Positions 47,213 to 56,511 of a stretch of 64,000 nt of DNA are shown piece by piece; the first letter of the stretch is position 1, and the number at the start of each line of letters is the position of its first letter. A program made the position numbers and the translations under genes. A model generated the notes under the pieces. That model searched no databases. It saw only the letters and a list, made by a program, of their open reading frames with translations, and had not been told where the DNA came from. Source of the DNA: an uncultured Pirellulaceae bacterium (GTDB taxonomy: Bacteria > Planctomycetota > Planctomycetia > Pirellulales > Pirellulaceae); NCBI GenBank assembly GCA_938084685.1, contig CALKGE010000005.1:124001-188000 (forward strand), given 5' to 3'.

Positions 47213-50200
47213 ATGAAATCCAGAAGAATATTATCGACCCTCGCCTTGATGGCGTTTACCATCCTCAGCGGTTTTTCGCAGACCCGTGCCGAGGAAATCT
47301 CGATCGATGAACTGCGCAGCATTCCTGTTTTTCATCAGGGACGAATCAAACCATTTGATTCCTATGCCAATCAAATGCTGGAACAGGTGTGTAATACCAC
47401 CAAAGGTTATGTAACGCTGGATATGGAACTCTATTTCCCTCAAGGGTACGACAGCGAGGAACTTCAGGGAGTCGCTCATCTGTTCCCAGATCCGGAAATA
47501 AAATGGACGGCTCAGGAGATCGTACTGAGCTGGATTACAGAACCGGAACGCTGGGAGCACGTCCCATTTATCTATGCTGCACACAATGACGTTCGCAAAA
47601 TCATCGGAGTACCGGTCGCTGACTTGACCTACAAGTACGTATCGCCGGCAGAACTGAAGTCCTCCGCTTCGCTACAGGCATGGCTGAAGGACAAAACAAA
47701 CACGGAAGCGGCGGAATTCAAGTTGCTCGAAAAAGTTCTCGGGCGGCTGGATACCTTTCGGGGAATTTCATTGCAAGCCAATTCGCCACTGACCGGTCAT
47801 GTGCAAATTGCTGATATTGGGGACCGAAAAGCGTTCTGTTCAGTGGTCGACAAAATCGTAGATATGCTCAACGAAGTAAAACAGGGGGAGCAGGAACAAC
47901 TGTTTGATCGTCTTAGCCGTCTCGCCGAATTATTCGGAGGACAGCCTCCGACCGAAGCGGGTCAACCGTCTCCAGGCCAGCGGTTAGCGCAAAGCATTCA
48001 ACAGACCCTCATTTACTCACAACTCATGCAGTTCCGCTCAGCCAAAATCCTCGGCTTCCCGCTGCCAGATCGGGAAGACATTCAGGCAGCTACCGCTCCA
48101 GAACGAATGACGCTTGAGGCGATCGCCGAAGATTCTCGAGCGTTCAGTTTTTACACTCAGCAGCTGGAAGCCAATTTCGCAAATACCGGACAGGGATTTA
48201 CTAACTCACCTTCCGGACTATCTCCAGATCAACTCAAAGAGTTCCAGTCGCTGTTTCGGGAAATGGAACATAAGGCGCACGAGTTTCACCTGCTGGCACT
48301 CCAGCTGCAGGAAGCACTCTATGCCAATCGCCAAACGATGCTCGTCATCCCCTCATCCAACCCCTACACGCTGGCAAAGAACAGGGATGAAGGCAAGAAT
48401 ACCCAACCCTGGCTCAGCCTGCAGGCGGTTCTGCACGATGCACTCCCGTCGGAAGATCAGTTAAACAACGGTTTGTTGGCAAAGCTGGATGAAGTCCGAC
48501 TCAATCGGGTACGAAAAAACTGGGAACAGGTGGCCAGTTCTTATCGAGCTCGTGATAGTAAAGCATTTGACGTCGCCGAAGCAAAACTTCTGGAGTCCCT
48601 GCAAGACCTCGGTTCCAACGCAACCGAAGTTCGAGATGCGGTGATCAAACAGACTCTGAGTTCTACCAATCGCGATGTCGATGTGATGGAATATACAGCC
48701 TATCCTGTGGGAGATGGTTTTCGTCGAATCCTGGCTGAAATCAAGTACAACAGAAGTAAACCTTTCCAATACACGGCCGTCTTCAGCTTCCTGGCGCTGA
48801 TCGCTTTTTCACTTTCCTTCGGTGCTGACAAAGTGAAACGGATTGCCTTTTACGGCGGGGTAACAACGCTCCTGATCGGTATCCTGTGGACACTCTATGG
48901 ATTCTATTTACGTATCACGATTACCGGCTGGGCTCCAGTGACCAATATGTACGAAACCATTGTGTTCGTACCCTTTATTGTCTCCCTGCTGGCCGCCTGG
49001 TTCCTGCTCACTCCGATTTTACTGACCGGAATCAAAGATGCCTGGCGACTCACCGCGGCTCCGTTTCTGAAGGAAATCCCATTTCTGAATGAAGCACGTA
49101 ATCTCACGGAACAACAAACCGGTCGACTCAAAGAAGAAAACTGGACGATCGGCGGTTACGTCGCCACGGCATTGCGAGTGCTGTTGATTTACGTTTTATT
49201 CTACTGGCTGACGCAGGTTCCTTACGGTGATGGTGCTCGCCCTTACATCGAATTGGGACTCTCTGATTGGGGCAGTCTGAATCGGGTTGGAGTATGGGCT
49301 GTCGGTATCATCTGCCTCCTGCTGGCTTTGTGGATCGTCCCCAGATTTCTTCTCGCTTCTGCAATCAGCCCTCTGTTCATCATACAGGACTTCTTCCGAC
49401 GTCGAAGCAATCAGGAGAATTCCCAAAAAGTATTTAACGAAATGCACAAGCGTCGATTCTTCGGCATTGGCGGAACGTTCATGACCGGCATCGGCGGGCT
49501 GGTACTGTTGCTCAGTAACAACCTGCCAGCAGATGCTCAGATTGTGAGTGCAAACTTTTCGCCGCTACAACCTGTGCTCCGTTCCAATTTCTGGTTAACG
49601 ATTCACGTACTCACTATCGTTGCCAGTTACGGCGCCGGAGGACTTGCTCTGGGACTGGGAAATATCGCGCTGGGTTATTATGTCTTCGGGAAATACCGTG
49701 CTCCGGCAGGCGGTGTCGAAGGTGGAGCTTACCGACCACCGGAAGAATGTGCCTCGCTCGCCCAATACTGCTACCGCTCGATCCAGGTCGCCGTCCTGCT
49801 GCTGGCCGTCGGAACAATCCTGGGGGGACTCTGGGCCGATGTGTCCTGGGGCCGGTTCTGGGGATGGGATCCAAAAGAAGTCTGGGCATTGATTTCGCTT
49901 TTGATCTACCTCGCATTTCTGCACGCCCGCTTTGCCGGCTGGCTAAACAATTTCGGCATGGTGGCTGGGACGATCGCTGGGTTTTCCATGATTATGATGA
50001 GCTGGGTTGGTGTAAACTTCGGCTTGCCATTGCTTTCTGATACCGGTTCAGTTGGACTGCACTCGTACGGAGCAGGAGAAAATGCTGGCAGGGCTATCGG
50101 TTCGGTCGTTGGAGTCGTGACAATCAACTGGATCGTCCTGGCAATTGCCTGGGCTCGTTACAAAGCGGGAATTGCCGGACTCGGCAAACGGGTTGTCGAA

Positions 50201-50263
50201 GCGGGGCAGGCCGATGTGGTTTCTGAACCGTCGGAAAGTGGTGAGACACCAAGCGACGATTAG
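47213..50263 (+). CDS. ccsA: CcsA/ResC-type cytochrome c synthesis protein with large N-terminal domain
   Basis: The 1016-residue product has a signal peptide (ILSTLALMAFTILSGFSQTR), then about 480 periplasmic residues. About ten membrane helices follow from residue 520 on. The haem-handling WWD motif is present as WGRFWGWDPKEVWAL (about residue 880), and conserved His residues lie in TIHVLTIVASYG and LHSYGAG. CcsA presents haem at the outer face for attachment to CxxCH, fitting the haem-motif proteins at 2.3 and 9.3 kb. The ATG at 47213 yields the signal peptide; an ATG at 47162 overlaps the ResB gene. The stop overlaps a weak upstream start of the next frame. Confidence 0.9.
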   Translation: MKSRRILSTLALMAFTILSGFSQTRAEEISIDELRSIPVFHQGRIKPFDSYANQMLEQVCNTTKGYVTLDMELYFPQGYDSEELQGVAHLFPDPEIKWTAQEIVLSWITEPERWEHVPFIYAAHNDVRKIIGVPVADLTYKYVSPAELKSSASLQAWLKDKTNTEAAEFKLLEKVLGRLDTFRGISLQANSPLTGHVQIADIGDRKAFCSVVDKIVDMLNEVKQGEQEQLFDRLSRLAELFGGQPPTEAGQPSPGQRLAQSIQQTLIYSQLMQFRSAKILGFPLPDREDIQAATAPERMTLEAIAEDSRAFSFYTQQLEANFANTGQGFTNSPSGLSPDQLKEFQSLFREMEHKAHEFHLLALQLQEALYANRQTMLVIPSSNPYTLAKNRDEGKNTQPWLSLQAVLHDALPSEDQLNNGLLAKLDEVRLNRVRKNWEQVASSYRARDSKAFDVAEAKLLESLQDLGSNATEVRDAVIKQTLSSTNRDVDVMEYTAYPVGDGFRRILAEIKYNRSKPFQYTAVFSFLALIAFSLSFGADKVKRIAFYGGVTTLLIGILWTLYGFYLRITITGWAPVTNMYETIVFVPFIVSLLAAWFLLTPILLTGIKDAWRLTAAPFLKEIPFLNEARNLTEQQTGRLKEENWTIGGYVATALRVLLIYVLFYWLTQVPYGDGARPYIELGLSDWGSLNRVGVWAVGIICLLLALWIVPRFLLASAISPLFIIQDFFRRRSNQENSQKVFNEMHKRRFFGIGGTFMTGIGGLVLLLSNNLPADAQIVSANFSPLQPVLRSNFWLTIHVLTIVASYGAGGLALGLGNIALGYYVFGKYRAPAGGVEGGAYRPPEECASLAQYCYRSIQVAVLLLAVGTILGGLWADVSWGRFWGWDPKEVWALISLLIYLAFLHARFAGWLNNFGMVAGTIAGFSMIMMSWVGVNFGLPLLSDTGSVGLHSYGAGENAGRAIGSVVGVVTINWIVLAIAWARYKAGIAGLGKRVVEAGQADVVSEPSESGETPSDD

Positions 50264-50364
50264 TGGCGAGCTTGTTCTGCTTGCTTCACAAACCCTCTTT
50301 TTGCTATTCTTTGGCATCGCACGAAAGACAAACTTCCTGCAGTTTGCCTGCGAACTTGCCAAAC

Positions 50365-51516
50365 ATGAAGCATAAAACGCAACGTATCGTCAACCGTCTG
50401 CTGTTTGCCTGCGGTATTCTCTTACCCTCGATCATCATCGGGGGCACGCTGATGCTGCGACACACGGAGCTGGGACAGTCGTGGTTACGAGGCCAGTGGG
50501 TCGAAGACTTGAGCCGGGTAACTGGCAGTGATATTGAAATCGGCCACATCCACTTTATTCATCCTGGAAAGTATGCGCTCGAGAATGTGAGTATCCGGGA
50601 CCGCGAGTCCGGACGATTCATCTGCCAGGCAAACCAGGTAGAAGTTATTGAAACGGATCTCATAACGCAACTAAATATTCATACTTTGCAAATCCCGGAT
50701 ACCACTCCCATTATCTGGATGAACTGGTGGAATGATCATGTCCTGGCAATCGCTCAACAGCACCAGCTGGATATAAAAGTCGAGCGGACGCTGCTTGACG
50801 ACATACGGTTGAATACTCAGCTCAACCTCACAGCCAAATTGGAACTGTCTGAGGCAGTCTCCAAGCTGACAATCAACTGGGGAGAACAGAAGCACCCCTT
50901 GGCACTGCAAGTGATAAGGGAGCATCAGTACCCTTCCACTTCAACATTACTCTTACAAACCAATGGAAATCCGTTATCCTTGGAGCCCCTGCAGCAGACG
51001 TTGCCGATGACGGTGGATCTGGGAAAGCAGGCCACTTTTGACGGGCAATTTATCAGCAAATATCAAACCGGCTCGTTTACATCCGATGTCGACTTTGCGG
51101 CCGATGGAATTATTCATAACGTCGAACTGCACAAAATCCTGCAACAGGACGACCGCGCAGGAATCGACGGATTGGCAACACTTGAGATCCATCGGGCTGT
51201 CTGTAGCGATAATCAATGGATACGGATTGCGGGCGTGATTACCGGAGAGCAGGGGACAATCGCTCGTGACTGGCTCCCCCAACTAGCCTCCAAACTGCAA
51301 TTACGATGGCTGGGAGATCTGCGGAACGAGGAATTCATTCCCTACGAGGCGTTGCATTGCGAGTTCACGTGGGATCCCAAGGGATTTACGATGCGAGGTG
51401 AAACGGAGGGAGCCTACATCGGCACTATTCTGAGGCACAAAAACGGCCCAATCCTTGGTGATCAACCAGATTCTGTCATTCATTCAGCCTCATTCAACGA
51501 AGCTCTGCAACGATAA
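50365..51516 (+). CDS. AsmA-like membrane-anchored hypothetical protein
   Basis: The 383-residue protein has one N-terminal helix (LLFACGILLPSIIIGGTLML). The rest is a repeated beta pattern such as VTGSDIEIGHIHFIHPGKYALENVSI, reminiscent of AsmA/TamB-like envelope proteins that bridge membranes. It ends about 35 bp before the gap to the convergent transporter. The ATG at 50365 is chosen; an in-frame GTG at 50263 overlaps the ccsA stop. No enzyme motif is visible. The AsmA similarity is by pattern and weak. Confidence 0.6.
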   Translation: MKHKTQRIVNRLLFACGILLPSIIIGGTLMLRHTELGQSWLRGQWVEDLSRVTGSDIEIGHIHFIHPGKYALENVSIRDRESGRFICQANQVEVIETDLITQLNIHTLQIPDTTPIIWMNWWNDHVLAIAQQHQLDIKVERTLLDDIRLNTQLNLTAKLELSEAVSKLTINWGEQKHPLALQVIREHQYPSTSTLLLQTNGNPLSLEPLQQTLPMTVDLGKQATFDGQFISKYQTGSFTSDVDFAADGIIHNVELHKILQQDDRAGIDGLATLEIHRAVCSDNQWIRIAGVITGEQGTIARDWLPQLASKLQLRWLGDLRNEEFIPYEALHCEFTWDPKGFTMRGETEGAYIGTILRHKNGPILGDQPDSVIHSASFNEALQR

Positions 51517-51577
51517 GCCCCTGACAGACGTTCCAGGAATTGAGCCGGAAACTGGAGTGGCTTCCAGGTCAGCCACA

Positions 51578-52582
51578 TTATTCAGAACCAACAGCTGCCG
51601 GCGGGAAAGACTGTTCCGACTGCCCAGTTTCGTCATTCAGGTAATCTGCAAAGATCGTATCCACAAACAGCTGGCCCACATGATAGAGCACCATCGGGAT
51701 CACCAGAACCTTGAGTTCCATACAAATCAGCAACCCCACCATCAGGGTTTTCTGGCTTCCTGCAAAACCGACAGCGATGTAATCCGGCCTGTCCAGGCCC
51801 AGCGCCTTACCGCTGAACAGTCCGATCCAGAAAACAGTGCAGTGTACAAACAGGACGCTGACAATGGTCACCAGAACCATCACCACCCCCTTATCCGTAC
51901 CCGCTTCAATCAGTTCCGGAGCGACTTTGATGGCGCCCATAAAGACCATGGACAAAATCCCGCACTGGGCAGCGATACTGAAGTACTTTTTATGAGCTGT
52001 GGCCCAGACTGCAGTAGGTCGATGAATCCGAGTGAATTGTGCCAGTGTCATGGGGAGAACGACAAGAGCACCGAGCTTCACGACCATTGCGTTGAGAGAG
52101 AGTTGTTCCATACCTTCGCTCGAGCCAAAGTAGAAGAGCAGCCACAACGGGGCGATTACAAAACAGAGCAGGTTTGTAAGCAATGTGACCAGGATGGATA
52201 TGCTATCATTGCCTCCTGCCTTACGAGTCCAGACCGAAGCGGAGGCCAGGGTACAAGGGGTCACGGCAGCCACCAACAGGCCTCGAGCCACTTGCTGATC
52301 TGTGATCAAAAGTGAAACGCCATAGGCGACCAGGGGAAGCAGACCGTAGTTCATAAAAATCGAAAGCAATGCACCGGCGGGACGCTGGAGTCCCGAACTG
52401 ATCGCTTTCAGACTCAGTGGTAAAGCCATCAGGTAGAGTACAACAAATACGATTCCGCTACGCAGCTGCCTCCAATCCGGGATCGACGCAAGCGATTCGT
52501 GAAAGACGACACCCACAGTAAAAACGCAAACTAACGAAACAAGAAACCAGCGTTTTTTTAGTCGTTCTGCGATGTCTGTCAT
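51578..52582 (-). CDS. Bile acid:sodium symporter (SBF-like) family transporter
   Basis: The 334-residue protein has about ten membrane helices and the SBF/BASS layout. Typical stretches are ALPLSLKAISSGLQRP, TPCTLASASVWTRKAGGNDS (the sodium-site crossover) and VGFAGSQKTLMVGLLICMEL near the second crossover. Closest are the YfeH/SBF-like proteins, which import organic anions with sodium. The substrate is unknown. It is convergent with the AsmA-like gene and divergent from aroC. Confidence 0.85.
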   Translation of the reverse strand: MTDIAERLKKRWFLVSLVCVFTVGVVFHESLASIPDWRQLRSGIVFVVLYLMALPLSLKAISSGLQRPAGALLSIFMNYGLLPLVAYGVSLLITDQQVARGLLVAAVTPCTLASASVWTRKAGGNDSISILVTLLTNLLCFVIAPLWLLFYFGSSEGMEQLSLNAMVVKLGALVVLPMTLAQFTRIHRPTAVWATAHKKYFSIAAQCGILSMVFMGAIKVAPELIEAGTDKGVVMVLVTIVSVLFVHCTVFWIGLFSGKALGLDRPDYIAVGFAGSQKTLMVGLLICMELKVLVIPMVLYHVGQLFVDTIFADYLNDETGQSEQSFPPAAVGSE

Positions 52583-52655
52583 GCAAATGGTCCGATTCCG
52601 GTAGAAGTGCGGTTATCCCAAGCGTTCAGTTTTAACGCACCTATCAGATATTTAC

Positions 52656-52676
52656 CACTCAAGTTAAACTGGAGTG
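52656..52676. repeat. Inverted repeat upstream of aroC
   Basis: CACTC and GAGTG flank an AGT-TAA-ACT core with one mismatch. A second pair, GTGCG/CGCAC, lies slightly upstream in the same 135-bp leader. It may be an operator or leader hairpin; there is no U run. Confidence 0.3.
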
Positions 52677-52717
52677 TTAGCAAATCACCACGCAAAAAAC
52701 TTTGAGAACAGACAACT

Positions 52718-53857
52718 ATGTTACGTTACTGGACGGCAGGGGAATCTCACGGAAAAACGCTTTTGGCACTTGTCGATGGTTTTCCTGCTGGCATCGAATT
52801 AGATTTGGAGTCGATCAATTACGACCTGAAAATGCGTCAGGGAGGTTATGGTCGCGGAGGTCGTCAGAAGATCGAAACCGACAAGGTGGAAGTTCTGACA
52901 GGTGTCTGGAAAAACGTCACGATGGGGTCGCCCGTCACACTCCAGGTAATCAATAAAGACTATAAACTCGAACGCATGCAGGATCTCCAGCGCCCCCGGC
53001 CAGGTCACGGCGATCTCACCGGAGCGGTAAAGTATCTGGGATCGATCCGAAATATCCTGGAACGAGCCAGTGCTCGAGAAACTGCAGTCCGCGTTGCAGC
53101 TGGTGGTTTGGCCAAACAAATCCTCAAGCCTTTTGGAATTGAGTGTATTGGTTATGTGTCGGAACTCGGTGGTGTCGCTATCGATGCCAAAGAGGGAGAC
53201 ATTCATCAGCTCAGACAGTACCGCGAATCCAGCGAAGTTTATTCTCTCAATCCGGATCAGGATGCGGAACTTTGCAAGCTGATTGACGAAGCTGGCGACA
53301 ACGGAGACACACTCGGAGGTGTTTTGGAAGTTCGTATCGAAGGATTACCGTTTGGACTTGGCACACACGCCCAATGGGATCGCAAGCTGGATGGAAAGAT
53401 TGCTCAGGCGGTGATGGCTGTGCAAGCTATTAAGGGGGTTGAAATTGGTCTGGGCTTTGAAGCCGCGCGGCGGCCGGGCTCTCAGGTCCACGACCCGATC
53501 TCCTACAATGAGGCGACGAAGAATACCCCTACACTGGGATACGAACGCCCCACCAATAATGCGGGCGGTCTGGAAGCAGGCATGACCAATGGACAACCTC
53601 TGGTCGTACGCGCGGCCAAAAAGCCGATCAGTACATTGCGAAAACCGCTTGCCAGTATCAATCTGGCTTCGAAAGAGGAGGAAGTTGCCAACTATGAACG
53701 CTCCGACGTCTGTGCCGTTTCCGCTGCTGCCATCATTATCGAAAATGTAGTGGCGTTTGAAGTTGCTGTGGCGTTTTGTGAGAAGTTCGGCAATGACAGC
53801 CTCACCGAAATACAGGCACGTTATGACCTGTTCCAACAACTGGCGCAGCAGCGTTAG
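52718..53857 (+). CDS. aroC: Chorismate synthase
   Basis: AroC makes chorismate from EPSP with reduced FMN, the last shared step to the aromatic amino acids. The 379-residue protein starts MLRYWTAGESHGKTLLALVDG. It has RQGGYGRGGRQKIE, RPGHGDLTGAVKY and RASARETAVRVAAG, all family motifs. The insert around GLEAGMTNGQPLVVRAAKKP is also typical. It acts downstream of AroF, whose gene is 46 kb away in this window. It has no visible aromatic leader peptide. Confidence 0.97.
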   Translation: MLRYWTAGESHGKTLLALVDGFPAGIELDLESINYDLKMRQGGYGRGGRQKIETDKVEVLTGVWKNVTMGSPVTLQVINKDYKLERMQDLQRPRPGHGDLTGAVKYLGSIRNILERASARETAVRVAAGGLAKQILKPFGIECIGYVSELGGVAIDAKEGDIHQLRQYRESSEVYSLNPDQDAELCKLIDEAGDNGDTLGGVLEVRIEGLPFGLGTHAQWDRKLDGKIAQAVMAVQAIKGVEIGLGFEAARRPGSQVHDPISYNEATKNTPTLGYERPTNNAGGLEAGMTNGQPLVVRAAKKPISTLRKPLASINLASKEEEVANYERSDVCAVSAAAIIIENVVAFEVAVAFCEKFGNDSLTEIQARYDLFQQLAQQR

Positions 53858-53887
53858 CATGACCGACATCCATAACCTGTTAAAACC

Positions 53888-53911
53888 GCTTCAAAACAGC
53901 TGTTTTGAAGC
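53888..53911. repeat. Perfect 24-bp palindrome between aroC and rpmE
   Basis: GCTTCAAAACAG is followed directly by its exact reverse complement. It has no spacer and no T run, so as RNA it would lose the central pairs. It may be the aroC terminator stem or a site for a dimeric regulator. A TATAAT lies 6 bp further on. Confidence 0.7.
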
Positions 53912-53945
53912 CTGAAATATAATTCTTAATGTTGGTTGGCAGTTC

Positions 53946-53974
53946 TTGTCGAAAACGACTATTCGGACTATATT
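53946..53974 (+). promoter_or_regulatory. rpmE: Predicted promoter of rpmE
   Basis: TTGTCG (53946-53951), 17 bp, TATATT (53969-53974). The start would be near 53981, giving a leader of about 100 nt. Confidence 0.5.
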
Positions 53975-54020
53975 CAGTTGTTTGACGCCTCACTTTTGTA
54001 GTGGACCGTGGGGAAAATGT

Positions 54021-54044
54021 CTCTGGTTAGCCAGAGTATTAACC
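54021..54044 (+). promoter_or_regulatory. Candidate L31 leader switch element
   Basis: CTCTGG (54021-54026) pairs with CCAGAG (54031-54036) around TTAG. An alternative helix GGTTA (54025-54029) with TAACC (54040-54044) excludes it. Ribosomal protein leaders that bind their own product are known for L31 in several phyla. This one is only a candidate. Confidence 0.35.
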
Positions 54045-54080
54045 AATCAGTAATCAAAATATTAACATTGGAATGGAGCG

Positions 54081-54299
54081 ATGAAAGAAGGCATTCATCC
54101 TGACTACGTCGAAACTAGTGTCACATGTGGTTGTGGAAACTCTTTCACTACTCGTAGCACACGTGCCGAGTTAAAAATCGATATTTGCTCACAATGTCAC
54201 CCGTTCTATACCGGGAAATTGAAGTTCGTGGACACCGCCGGACGTATCGAAAAGTTCAAAACCAAATTTGCTGCCAGCTCCTACGGGAAAAAGAAGTAG
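54081..54299 (+). CDS. rpmE: 50S ribosomal protein L31
   Basis: The 72-residue protein starts [20 protein letters not shown] and keeps the four zinc cysteines (CGCG and [16 protein letters not shown]). It is thus the zinc-binding C+ form. GGAG lies just upstream of the ATG. It stands 181 bp before prfA, a common neighbour in bacteria. Confidence 0.97.
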   Translation: MKEGIHPDYVETSVTCGCGNSFTTRSTRAELKIDICSQCHPFYTGKLKFVDTAGRIEKFKTKFAASSYGKKK

Positions 54300-54480
54300 C
54301 ATTCGTTACCTGTGGCTGTGTCGGAATCGTCTGACATGTCACTGAGAAGTCAACTAACGCAGTGATCGGCCTTGCTGGTCACTGCGTTTGTCATTTACGC
54401 TGTAAGGAATCTGTCCGCCCCCCCTGCCAGCAAATTAACAACACGGATAGGCCTCTCCAGACACCAAGGATCGCTGTCTC

Positions 54481-55557
54481 ATGCGAGAAATGCTCGAAGA
54501 AAAACTCGCTCGTTTTGAAGAACTTGAAGGAATGATGATGGATCCTGAAGTTCTGGGAAACTCTTCCAAACTGGCGGCTGTTGCTCGTGAACACGGCAGC
54601 CTCGCCAAGCTGGCAGGCCTCTACCGCAGCTTTAAAACCGCCATACAGGAACTGGCCGAATTGAAAGAGATGGCGGCCAGCGACGATGCGGAAGAACGGG
54701 AACTCGCCGAGATGGAAATTCCGCCGGCAACCGAACGCCGGGAAGAAATCTGGGCAGAACTGCTCGACATGACCATCGGCGGCGAAGATGCCACTCGTAC
54801 TCGTTGCGTCATGGAAATCCGAGCTGGAACCGGGGGAGACGAAGCCGCTCTGTTTGCCCGCGACCTGTATGAAATGTACAAACGACATTCAGAAATCAAA
54901 GGCTGGAAAGTCGAAATTATGGAAGCCAGCCCGACAGAACTGGGAGGCTTCAAAGAGATCACACTCACTTTTGAAGGGGAGGGAGTATTTCGGGAATTAG
55001 GTTATGAAAGTGGTGGCCACCGTGTACAGCGAGTACCGGATACAGAGACGAAAGGGCGTGTGCACACCTCAGCAGCTACCGTAGCCGTACTTCCTGAACC
55101 TGAAGATGTCGAAATCGACATCAAGCCAGATGACTATCGAAAAGATATCTTTCATGCCAGTGGCCCTGGTGGCCAGCACGTCAATAAGACGGCATCGGCC
55201 GTTCGTCTGACTCATTACGAAACAGGAATCGTGGTTTCAATGCAGGACGAAAAAAGTCAGCACAAGAACCTGGCCAAAGCATTGCGTATTCTGCAGGCCC
55301 GCGTTTACGAACTATTTCGTCAGCAGGAACATGAAAAGCGAGCAAGTGAACGGCAATCACTGATTGGCTCCGGTGACCGCAGCCAACGCATTCGAACTTA
55401 TAATTTCCCAGAAAACCGTCTGACGGACCACCGCATTAACGCAACACTTTACAAACTCGATCAGATTCTGGCAGGGAACCTGCAATTGGTAACGGACCTG
55501 TTGATAGACCATGATCGAAATCAACTGCGTGAATCGATGGGATCCCTCGACGACTAA
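54481..55557 (+). CDS. prfA: Peptide chain release factor 1
   Basis: RF1 recognises UAA and UAG stop codons and releases the finished chain. The 358-residue protein has a PCRF domain, the codon-reading loop [20 protein letters not shown] (PDT in place of PAT) and the catalytic GGQ in [19 protein letters not shown]. Full length. It is followed 45 bp later by prmC, which methylates the GGQ glutamine, as in many bacteria. Confidence 0.97.
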   Translation: MREMLEEKLARFEELEGMMMDPEVLGNSSKLAAVAREHGSLAKLAGLYRSFKTAIQELAELKEMAASDDAEERELAEMEIPPATERREEIWAELLDMTIGGEDATRTRCVMEIRAGTGGDEAALFARDLYEMYKRHSEIKGWKVEIMEASPTELGGFKEITLTFEGEGVFRELGYESGGHRVQRVPDTETKGRVHTSAATVAVLPEPEDVEIDIKPDDYRKDIFHASGPGGQHVNKTASAVRLTHYETGIVVSMQDEKSQHKNLAKALRILQARVYELFRQQEHEKRASERQSLIGSGDRSQRIRTYNFPENRLTDHRINATLYKLDQILAGNLQLVTDLLIDHDRNQLRESMGSLDD

Positions 55558-55602
55558 CCTCATTTCCCCAGTCCGAAACAGAAACAGACTTGTAACCTCG
55601 TT

Positions 55603-56511
55603 ATGTCTCAAGCGAATTCTTCAGAATCAGACAGTCAGGTCTGGACGATCGGCCGCCTGATCAACTGGACCCGTCAGTATCTTACCGACAGCGGTTCAGA
55701 TTCCGCTCGACTCGATACCGAAGTCCTGCTCGCCGAGGTACTCGACTGTCCCCGAATCATGCTCTACACCCGATTCGATGACGACCCCGGGGACGAGGTG
55801 AGAACGAAATTTCGAGAACTGGTCAAGCAACGTGCAGCCGGGTGCCCGGTCGCTTATCTGGTCGGTCACAAAGAGTTCTTTTCGTTAAAATTCAAAGTCA
55901 CTCCTGATACCCTGATTCCTCGTCCCGACACCGAAGAGGCCGTACAGGTCATCCTTGATCTGGTCAAAAACAATCAGTCTCCTGCCAGATCGATCGCAGA
56001 CATTGGCACCGGCAGCGGCATTCTGGCAGTGACGTTGGCCAAAGAACTACCTGACGCTCGCTTTGCTGCCACCGACCTGTCGGATACAGCCCTGAAAATA
56101 GCTCGGGAAAATGCCGTCAGTCACAACGTGGCCGATCAGATTGAGTTTTTCTCGGGGGATCTGGCCGAGCCTCTGGCCGGACAGACCTTTGATATCATCG
56201 TCAGTAATCCCCCCTATGTCAGTGAAGCCGAGTTCGACCAATGCAGTCGCGATGTGAAGCAATACGAACCATCACTGGCATTGGTAGCGGGGCCAACAGG
56301 GTTGGAAGTCTACCAGCGACTTGTACCGCAAGCATTGAATCTGCTCAATCCTGATGGTTGGCTTGTGCTGGAAACAAGTCCGATGCTGGCAGGATCTCTC
56401 CAACAATTGCTCCAGCAGCATGGTTATCGGGAGGTACAAATCCATCAGGATCTGGCAGGAAATCCACGTGTCGTTCTCGGCCAACGTCAAACTTCCGGAT
56501 CGGGCTCGTAG
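55603..56511 (+). CDS. prmC: Peptide chain release factor N5-glutamine methyltransferase
   Basis: PrmC methylates the Gln of the GGQ motif of release factors using S-adenosylmethionine. The 302-residue protein has an N-terminal helical domain, PDTLIPRPDTEEAV, the SAM site ADIGTGSGILAVTLA and the substrate motif VSNPPYVSEAEFD. Its 3' end overlaps the convergent acyltransferase gene by 25 bp. Confidence 0.95.
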   Translation: MSQANSSESDSQVWTIGRLINWTRQYLTDSGSDSARLDTEVLLAEVLDCPRIMLYTRFDDDPGDEVRTKFRELVKQRAAGCPVAYLVGHKEFFSLKFKVTPDTLIPRPDTEEAVQVILDLVKNNQSPARSIADIGTGSGILAVTLAKELPDARFAATDLSDTALKIARENAVSHNVADQIEFFSGDLAEPLAGQTFDIIVSNPPYVSEAEFDQCSRDVKQYEPSLALVAGPTGLEVYQRLVPQALNLLNPDGWLVLETSPMLAGSLQQLLQQHGYREVQIHQDLAGNPRVVLGQRQTSGSGS

